64,000 bases of DNA from an uncultured Rhodospirillaceae bacterium (GTDB taxonomy: Bacteria > Pseudomonadota > Alphaproteobacteria > Rhodospirillales > UBA2165): contig CAJWAR010000009.1 of the NCBI GenBank assembly GCA_913020445.1, positions 1-64,000 of the forward strand, given 5' to 3'. How positions within the stretch are numbered: position 1 is the stretch's first letter; every line of letters starts with the position of its first letter. The position numbers and the translations under genes were made by a program. The notes below the pieces were generated by a model. The model did not search any database and was not told where the DNA came from. It worked only from the letters and a program-made list of their open reading frames with translations. Positions 57,970 to 64,000 of the stretch are shown piece by piece.

Positions 57970-60900
57970 CTATTCTGCCGGAACCATTGGTTCTGGCTGG
58001 GGCTCGGCTGCCGATACCGAATTACTATTGATGGCGTCAGTGCCATCCCATTTCTCGATCTCGATCAGACAGGAATTGTACGCCGCCGAATGGACTTTTT
58101 CCGTTTGCATGCGTTTTGGTGTCAGCAAATTGACGCAGCCACCACGATCGGCCGAATAGCCCGGCTTACCAAGTGGGTCATAAACTGCCGAGGCTTGCCG
58201 GCAATGAATAATGCCCGGCATTAGGCGTTCGGTAATCCGGGCGGCGCAAATAACCGCCCCCCGGTCGTTATAGAGCTTCACCAGATCATTTTCTTCAATG
58301 CCGCGCGCCTTGGCGTCGGTGGCGCTGATCCGAACCAGCCAATAGAAATAGCCATCGATATTAACCCGGTGATCTTTAATGTCATTGACCGCACTGTCTT
58401 TGCCGTCGCCCTTGGTGTGGAAACTGTAGCGGGAATGAGGCGAGATCAGCTGCAGTGGAAATTTTTCAAACAGCTCGCTGGTGTGAATACCTTCCCAGGA
58501 CGGAATATATTTATTGAGCGGCGGGCGTTCCGGATCGTCGCCAAAGCGTTTAAGACTTTCACTTTCAAATTCGATCTTGCCGGATTGAGTTTGCAGCCCA
58601 TCAAGGAAATCCTCACTGTACGAGCCCGGCAAGGGATGCGGTTCCGGCACGTTTTTCTTTTCACCATCGGCAAACCACTTGTAAGATAATGGTGGCCGCA
58701 GTTTTTCTTTTTCCGCCGGCACAACGAAATAACCCTTGGTGCGGAACTTCTCCCAGCTGATATGCTTAGGCAGATCCGAGGCATCGAACATGCGCTTGAC
58801 CCAATCGATTTCGCGATTGCCTTCGGTGAAATAAGCGGCATGACCGAGCTTGGCGCATATATCATGGAATATCTGATAATCGGATTTCGACTCGCCCAAT
58901 GGCTCGATGCATTTATGCTGGATGCTGATGACCCGGTGGTTAAGCTGGCCGATCCAATCATAGCCATAACCGCCCGGATTGGCCCACTCGCCAATATCCC
59001 AGCGCTCGAAATTGGTGCAGGCGGGCAGAATCACATCAGCAAACTTAACTTCACCTTCGTTCCAAATGGTTTGGCTGACAACGAATTCGAGATCGTCGTT
59101 CTGATACATTTTAACATAGCGGTTACTGTCCGGCTGGGTGCTGATATAGGATGAGCCGTATTTGTACATCATCTTGACCGGCGAATGACCGGGCGACGGG
59201 TAATGCACCGGGAAAAACTGCCCTTCGATGGAGCGGATATCGATCGGATAGCCTTCGGCCTTACCCTCCATCAGCGCTTCCGGCATTTTAAGCCGCGGTA
59301 TCGACTGCATGGTCGGGTTCATACTAATAAGGTGGGGCATGCGCTGATAAAGCGAAACGCCGGAGGCCGAGTTCATACTGTCACCGGAAAAGCCGCCTTC
59401 GGCATAGCCCGGGAAATAGAAATTATAATCAATTGGGGAGCCGAATTGCAGGCCACCAAAATTGATGCCGGGCTTGCCCAAGCCCTGCATCGCCATCAAA
59501 CAAATCATTGAGCGCGCCCATTGCGCGCCTGTTGCCGAACGGCAGGCACCACCCAACGTCGTTCCCATTGAGCCGGCTGACAGATAGGTTTTTTTGCTGC
59601 CCCATTGGCGGGCCAGAGCCCGGATATCACGCGCCGGCACGCCGGTTTCAGCCTCCGCCCATTCTGGCGTCTTGGCAACGCCATCTTCGTCTTCGCCCAT
59701 AATGTAGGCGCGCCATTTATCAAAACCAGTGGTGCGTTGCTCGACGTATTCCTTGTCGTAGAGATCTTCCTTGATCCAGACATAGGTAATGGCATGCGCC
59801 AAGGCGGGGCTGGTCGTCGGCCTCGGAGCCAGCCATTTGCCGCCCATGAAAGCCGCAGTTTCGTTCAAAAACGGATCAATGTGCACCATCTCGATGCCGA
59901 GCTCTTTGGCCCATTGACGGCGGACGGTGCCTTCGAAAGAGCCATAGACACCGCTGGTAACTTCAGGATCACTCGACCAGTAGACGATCATCTCAGCCTC
60001 CTGCAGGCAATCCTCGACCTGGCCATATATTTCTGCTGCCCCATTACGCATTGAGTTGCCGTAATGATGCATTCCCCCCCAATACCAGCCTTCCCAGCTA
60101 TCCGGGTTCAGCATCGTCATCGTCGCACCAATAATATTGATAAACTTTTGGTAGGCGCTGATGTAATAACCGACATTGCCCCAGGTATGGTGCGAGCTTC
60201 GAGCCGCCAAGATCGCGCCCGGCCCATAGGTACGTTTGACCCGCTTAATTTCGCCGGCAACTATATTCAACGCCTCATCCCAGGAGATGCGCTCATAGCC
60301 CGAGATACCCCGGTTCTGAATATTACGCTCACCGTTGGGATCAAAGTCGACCCGCTTCATCGGATAAAGGTTGCGCTCCTTGGAATAAACCAGCGATTTT
60401 GACGCCAAACCGTGCGGCGACAGCGTTGTTTTACGCGGCGGCGAAAACTCTTTGCCGCGCGCTTTGACAGTCCAGGTTTCGCCATCATCTGCTTGAAATT
60501 CGATTGGCGTTATGCGGACGATCTTGCCGTCTTTGACATAGACATAGACGGGGCCGCCATTGGTTTGATTGACGTATCGGGTCTCGCCATTCTCAACCTT
60601 GGTGCCGAACTTCCAACCGACGGTCTGGCTCATCATGACGGTTTCGGAAAACCACGTGGTGAGCTCGTCCGGGCCAATGGCCATGAGGTTAAAGTTTTTA
60701 ATCGCGTCGATTTGCTTTTGGTAATCAATCGGCATCATTAACAGGTCAGCTGCGATGGCTTCCGATTTAAAACTTATGGTTACGTCAGGGCTCGGATGGA
60801 TGCCGCTGGCAGACGAAATTCTGCCATCTTTAAAGGTGTAAGAACGACCGAGGGAATCATCGGCGATTTTAAACTGAACCGTTAGATTTTTCTCCTTAAG

Positions 60901-60981
60901 ACGGTCGCGAAATTCTTTGTGAGCCCACGCTTTAAATCGCAGCCACCACGGTAGCACATATAAAATAAGTAAAAGTTTCAT
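57970..60981 (-). CDS. Molybdopterin oxidoreductase, transhydroxylase-like, with N-terminal SCP2-like domain
   Basis: A 1003-residue protein. Residues ~35-115 resemble an SCP2 lipid-binding domain ([39 protein letters not shown]). From ~130 to the end it is a bis-MGD enzyme ([55 protein letters not shown]). The N-terminal CxxCxxxC cluster of most relatives is absent and the remaining ~870 residues match the size of pyrogallol transhydroxylase alpha, which also lacks it. There is no Tat signal, so it is cytosolic or peripheral to the membrane via its hydrophobic start ([14 protein letters not shown]). An aromatic hydroxyl transfer or a related hydration/oxidoreduction is likely; the substrate is unknown. 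Confidence 0.88.
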   Translation of the reverse strand: MKLLLILYVLPWWLRFKAWAHKEFRDRLKEKNLTVQFKIADDSLGRSYTFKDGRISSASGIHPSPDVTISFKSEAIAADLLMMPIDYQKQIDAIKNFNLMAIGPDELTTWFSETVMMSQTVGWKFGTKVENGETRYVNQTNGGPVYVYVKDGKIVRITPIEFQADDGETWTVKARGKEFSPPRKTTLSPHGLASKSLVYSKERNLYPMKRVDFDPNGERNIQNRGISGYERISWDEALNIVAGEIKRVKRTYGPGAILAARSSHHTWGNVGYYISAYQKFINIIGATMTMLNPDSWEGWYWGGMHHYGNSMRNGAAEIYGQVEDCLQEAEMIVYWSSDPEVTSGVYGSFEGTVRRQWAKELGIEMVHIDPFLNETAAFMGGKWLAPRPTTSPALAHAITYVWIKEDLYDKEYVEQRTTGFDKWRAYIMGEDEDGVAKTPEWAEAETGVPARDIRALARQWGSKKTYLSAGSMGTTLGGACRSATGAQWARSMICLMAMQGLGKPGINFGGLQFGSPIDYNFYFPGYAEGGFSGDSMNSASGVSLYQRMPHLISMNPTMQSIPRLKMPEALMEGKAEGYPIDIRSIEGQFFPVHYPSPGHSPVKMMYKYGSSYISTQPDSNRYVKMYQNDDLEFVVSQTIWNEGEVKFADVILPACTNFERWDIGEWANPGGYGYDWIGQLNHRVISIQHKCIEPLGESKSDYQIFHDICAKLGHAAYFTEGNREIDWVKRMFDASDLPKHISWEKFRTKGYFVVPAEKEKLRPPLSYKWFADGEKKNVPEPHPLPGSYSEDFLDGLQTQSGKIEFESESLKRFGDDPERPPLNKYIPSWEGIHTSELFEKFPLQLISPHSRYSFHTKGDGKDSAVNDIKDHRVNIDGYFYWLVRISATDAKARGIEENDLVKLYNDRGAVICAARITERLMPGIIHCRQASAVYDPLGKPGYSADRGGCVNLLTPKRMQTEKVHSAAYNSCLIEIEKWDGTDAINSNSVSAAEPQPEPMVPAE

Positions 60982-61047
60982 CAGCCCGTCCCTATTTCCT
61001 GTCCTGCTCCAGCTGTTTTATTTTTAATTTTAAAGCAGTTGATTATC

Positions 61048-61066
61048 TGTACCGTATAGTGATACA
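61048..61066. promoter_or_regulatory. Imperfect dyad in IclR/transhydroxylase divergent promoter
   Basis: TGTACC and GATACA ends (5 of 6 symmetric, 7-base centre) lie 41 bases before the IclR start and 66 bases before the molybdenum subunit start. A site of this size between divergent regulator and target is typical for IclR control. Confidence 0.3.
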
Positions 61067-61107
61067 TTCTGTCCACTAGATGATTAATCGTATCGATCCA
61101 TGGAAAT

Positions 61108-61884
61108 ATGTCAATGTCAGAATCGCCCAAAGACACGTCTTCCGGTATTCGCGTAATTTCACGCGCGGCGGAAATACTGCGCACGCTCAACAATGAATCC
61201 CGCGGCCTTAGTCTCGGCCAAATTGCATCTTTGGTCAATCTGCCGCGCTCAACGGTTCAACGCATTGTCGGCGCCCTAAAAGTAGAAGGCTTTGTCATTG
61301 ATGGCCCTGGCGAATCACAAATCCGCATCGGCCCAGCTTTTTTCAGCATTGCCGCCGCGTCGCTGTCAGATTTTAAAGACCCGATCCGCCCCTATCTGGA
61401 AGAACTATGCACTGAACTCGACGAAACTGTAGATCTTTCGATCCTCATCGACAGCTCGGTGGTTTTCCTTGATCAATGTTCCTCCCGGCGCAAAGGCCTT
61501 GTCGCCGTTTCCGAAGTGGGTGCTCGTTTTCCAGCTCATTCCTGTGCGCCCGGGAAATGTTTGCTGGCCGAGGTGGATGAAAAATCTCTCGCTCATGTAT
61601 TGCCGCGGAAATTGGACCAACTTACTGCCGCTACGATTACCGATTTCAAAGCTTTGCAGGCGGAGTTAAAAAAAGTACGTGCGGAAGGAATCGCCACTGA
61701 CCGCCAGGAACATACGGATGGCATCTCGGCTGTCGCCACAACTATAACAAATTTGCCGCGTGGCACAGCGGCCATTTCAATACCGATGCCCACTCAACGC
61801 TTCAAAGGCAATGAAAAGCGCTATGCCGAAGCATTATTGGCCTGCCGTGAAAAAATCAATCTTGCGTTGGGATTGAACAAGTAA
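61108..61884 (+). CDS. IclR-family transcriptional regulator
   Basis: A 258-residue IclR regulator: winged HTH near residues 14-75 (RVISRAAEILRTLNNESRGL, SLGQIASLVNLPRSTVQRIV) and a C-terminal ligand domain (FPAHSCAPGKCLLA; TDRQEHTDGISAVAT). It is divergent from the transhydroxylase-like operon over a 126-bp gap with a dyad, so it most likely controls that operon in response to its substrate. Confidence 0.93.
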   Translation: MSMSESPKDTSSGIRVISRAAEILRTLNNESRGLSLGQIASLVNLPRSTVQRIVGALKVEGFVIDGPGESQIRIGPAFFSIAAASLSDFKDPIRPYLEELCTELDETVDLSILIDSSVVFLDQCSSRRKGLVAVSEVGARFPAHSCAPGKCLLAEVDEKSLAHVLPRKLDQLTAATITDFKALQAELKKVRAEGIATDRQEHTDGISAVATTITNLPRGTAAISIPMPTQRFKGNEKRYAEALLACREKINLALGLNK

Positions 61885-62137
61885 ATTACATCGCCCACAA
61901 ATGCAGCTACCTTTTAGTCACAGGGAAAAAATCCGGCAAATAGGGCCGAGGGACTTTCAAATAGTTTCGGTTTTCCACAATAGGACTGTCGGATTGTGGT
62001 TGGGGAAAGACATTCCCAAAATAAATTATAATATTTTATCTTAATTCGAGTAAATACCCGGAAAAGCAAAGCAAAAAAATAGTGCGACAAAGGGACCAGA
62101 GGGAAAATGTGCAGTTCATTGATCTGGATAAGTAATT

Positions 62138-63040
62138 TTGGCGAACGCAAAAACACTGAATTACTCAGATTTATCCGTTGCCGTTGGTGGTGTCAGCCGT
62201 CATGACGGTGCTGAAATTCGTAAACAATTGTCGATCCTCGGCATGCAGAATATCCAAATTGATCATGAAATAGAGAGCGCCCGGCATAGCGTTGAAAAGA
62301 AAGAGCCGGATTTATTTCTATGCAGTATGTCCAAATTTGGAAATGAAGCACGAACACTATTCCAGAGTATTCGAAATCAGGAAGTAGGCCACAATCCGTT
62401 CGTTGTCATGATTTCCATGGCGGGACGGATGAGCGAGTCTGACGTTGCCTTAAATATCAACTCGGGTACTGATGATCTTTTGGTTGGATCTTTTGTGCGA
62501 GATAGATTTGTGAACCGCCTAAATGAGCTTGCTTGGAACCGGCGAAAATTTGTTGCCCTTACAAACTACGTTGGACCGACCCGTCGAAATTCGGCACGCG
62601 ATGGCCGCGCCTTCGCACCTGAATTTGAGGTACCTAATCCAGTTCGCTCTATCGGAACCGGTATAGCCAGAAAATTTCTACGAGAAGAAATAGCCGAGGC
62701 AGTTAAAACTTTAAATATCCACAAATTCGGCAGCGACATCGCGTTAATCAGAGAGCTCGTTGAAGAGATAGTTCCCGATTACAAAACCGGCTATATCAAT
62801 GATGATTTCAAACGTCGAATTGGTATGTTGCATGATGTCGTTGAGGATTTGCGCCTTGGCGCAACGCGGATTGATAACGGAGATCTCATAAGTTTGTGTG
62901 AATTAACCGGCAGTATCGTCGCGGAAATCAAAGCCCGCCCAATTCCGCCAAATCTGCGTCATATTCAAGTTATGCCAAAATTAGTGGTCGGTTTTGAAAC
63001 GGCTTTAGCCTCTGCCAGGGAGAAAACCGGCTCGGCATAA
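62138..63040 (+). CDS. Receiver-like protein with lost phosphorylation site
   Basis: A 300-residue protein whose first ~125 residues follow the response-regulator receiver pattern. The phosphoacceptor Asp position is cysteine (C62 in PDLFLCSM), the acidic pair near the start is missing and the switch lysine position reads G in LLVGSF. The linker RRKFVALTNYVGPTRRNSAR is the segment that often follows receivers in alphaproteobacterial regulators (YxGPxRR). The C-terminal half (~150-300) is helical without a recognised DNA-binding motif. The start is TTG at 62138. It probably works by protein contacts, not by phosphotransfer. Confidence 0.75.
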   Translation: MANAKTLNYSDLSVAVGGVSRHDGAEIRKQLSILGMQNIQIDHEIESARHSVEKKEPDLFLCSMSKFGNEARTLFQSIRNQEVGHNPFVVMISMAGRMSESDVALNINSGTDDLLVGSFVRDRFVNRLNELAWNRRKFVALTNYVGPTRRNSARDGRAFAPEFEVPNPVRSIGTGIARKFLREEIAEAVKTLNIHKFGSDIALIRELVEEIVPDYKTGYINDDFKRRIGMLHDVVEDLRLGATRIDNGDLISLCELTGSIVAEIKARPIPPNLRHIQVMPKLVVGFETALASAREKTGSA

Positions 63041-63186
63041 AATTGCATCCCACAAATTTAGTCACTTATGCGTGAGACCCAGCGATACTGATAAACCACA
63101 ATGTATTTGCAGTTTACCTCCTGGGCTCGCTTTTCTATGGTAATCATCTGCAAGATTTTTTTGATTAATTTATCAGGAGAATTCCA

Positions 63187-64000
63187 ATGAATATCGTGAA
63201 AACCCTAGCGGCAGCTGCTGTTATCGCAGGCCTGTCTGCGCCGGCTTTTGCAGAAACCTTTACCTTCACCGCCATTCCCGATCAGGATGACAGTGCGTTG
63301 AAGGCGCGCTTTGGCAAAATCGCCAATTACCTCTCCAAAGAACTGGGCGTCGATGTCAAATATATCCCGGTAAAATCATATTCAGCCGCGGTTACCGCGT
63401 TTCGCAACAATCAGGTGCAACTGGCTTGGTTCGGCGGGCTTTCCGGCGTGCGTGCACGCAATCTCGTCAGCGGCTCGCAAGCGATCGCGCAAGGTGCGGA
63501 AGATAAGGCGTTTAAAACCTATTTTATTGCTCATAGCAGCACCGGCTTAAAAAGGTCCGATGACTTACCAAAAGCCGTTCAAGGCAAAACTTTTACATTT
63601 GGCTCCAAGGGCTCTACTTCAGGCCGCCTGATGCCGGAATTTCATATCCGCCAAATATTTAAAAGCGCACCGAATAAAGTCTTCAAACGGGTGGGCTTTA
63701 GCGGTGATCACTCCCGGACCATTGCGCTGGTTCAATCCGGCGCCTTTCAAGTAGGTGCAGTCAACTTTGCCGTTTGGAATAAGGAGATGAAGGCCGGTAA
63801 AATTGATACGTCTAAAGTCGCCATTATTTGGACCACTCCTGATTACCCGGATTACAATTGGAGCATTCGAGGTGATGCCAATAAAAGATATGGTGCCGGA
63901 TTTATCGGCAAGGTGCAACGAGCTCTCCTTGGCTTGAAGGACCCGGATTTGCTCAAACAATTCCCCCGCAGTGCTTTCATTCCGGCCAGCAATAAAGACT
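63187..64000 (+). CDS. Putative selenate ABC transporter substrate-binding protein (cut by window edge)
   Basis: The gene runs open to the window end: 271 codons visible. A signal peptide (residues 1-~22, ending APAFA) is followed by a PhnD-like periplasmic binding domain. The sequence FTFTAIPDQDDSALKARFGK, VKYIPVKSYSAAVTAFRNNQ, VQLAWFGGLSGVRARNLV, FGSKGSTSGRLMPEF and GFSGDHSRTIALVQSG follows the subfamily annotated as putative selenate ABC transporter receptors; phosphonate is the alternative because PhnD is the parent family. AGGAGA lies a few bases before the ATG. Permease and ATPase genes, if present, lie beyond the edge. Confidence 0.85.
   Translation, partial: MNIVKTLAAAAVIAGLSAPAFAETFTFTAIPDQDDSALKARFGKIANYLSKELGVDVKYIPVKSYSAAVTAFRNNQVQLAWFGGLSGVRARNLVSGSQAIAQGAEDKAFKTYFIAHSSTGLKRSDDLPKAVQGKTFTFGSKGSTSGRLMPEFHIRQIFKSAPNKVFKRVGFSGDHSRTIALVQSGAFQVGAVNFAVWNKEMKAGKIDTSKVAIIWTTPDYPDYNWSIRGDANKRYGAGFIGKVQRALLGLKDPDLLKQFPRSAFIPASNKD

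Noticed and set aside
61914..62156. 80-aa minus-strand ORF between the IclR gene and the receiver-like gene
   Set aside because: It overlaps the start of the receiver-like gene, lacks a ribosome-binding site and reads as AT-rich noncoding sequence.
1..64000. CRISPR arrays, rRNA genes and molybdenum cofactor riboswitch
   Set aside because: No regularly spaced repeats or rRNA sequences were seen. The moaA leader (2778-2898) shows a DNA-type dyad but not the long structured element of a Moco riboswitch.

Overview
The window reads as chromosome of an alphaproteobacterium, probably a free-living member of or near the Rhodospirillales. The reasons are a full hopanoid pathway with the hpn gene set, an alphaproteobacterial-type NAD kinase and pseudo-receiver protein, UbiD, TTT-transporter and cyclase families common in marine and soil relatives, and moderate G+C (judged by eye, not computed). 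Several genes start with TTG or GTG, and one apparently with ATT.

Layout. 1-3.9 kb is molybdenum-cofactor work: a ModE-type regulator cut by the window edge, a DUF4213/DUF364 protein, mobA, fdhD, a small unknown gene and moaA. 4-9 kb carries nadK, an AbrB-family membrane protein, pyrD and a fused TctA-TctB transporter. 9.2-20 kb is accessory metabolism: an S24 protein lacking its HTH, an SDR with two cyclase-family hydrolases under a divergent LysR regulator, an orphan xanthine-dehydrogenase-type large subunit, an RhlE-like helicase, a Tat-exported aldo/keto reductase and an MBL hydrolase.

20.1-30.1 kb looks like an island. It is bounded by a 45-bp 3' fragment resembling tRNA-Phe and by an intact tRNA-Phe, in the orientation expected for integration at the tRNA 3' end. 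The cargo is catabolic: two UbiD decarboxylases, a cytosolic NMT1-like binding protein, an archaeal-type CTP-dependent riboflavin kinase homologue, an amidohydrolase, a beta-alanine:pyruvate-type aminotransferase, an arylsulfotransferase-fold protein, a DUF2938-like membrane protein and an IS3-type transposase remnant.

30.2-52 kb is the most striking region. Isoprenoid genes (ispG, ispH) and hopanoid genes (hpnC, hpnB, hpnD, shc, hpnG, hpnH, hpnA, hpnN, hpnL, hpnM) surround and interleave with a complete 2-aminoethylphosphonate (AEP) route: PEP mutase fused to a nucleotidyltransferase, phosphonopyruvate decarboxylase and AEP transaminase. With them are a PhyH-type dioxygenase, a second nucleotidyltransferase and three CDP-alcohol phosphatidyltransferases. 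I infer a phosphonolipid pathway, perhaps making AEP-glycerolipids or AEP-decorated hopanoids, with HpnN, HpnL and HpnM moving the products between membranes.

52-64 kb holds an IclR regulator, msrA with an internally duplicated unknown protein, an MFS transporter, a 3-hydroxybenzoate-6-hydroxylase-like monooxygenase, a HIG1-like small protein, and a two-subunit molybdenum enzyme resembling pyrogallol transhydroxylase. Its large subunit carries an N-terminal SCP2-like domain and its small subunit has lost about half of its cluster cysteines. A second IclR regulator, a degenerate receiver protein and the start of a selenate-type ABC substrate-binding protein end the window. Assignments come from reading motifs and family patterns; no database search was run.
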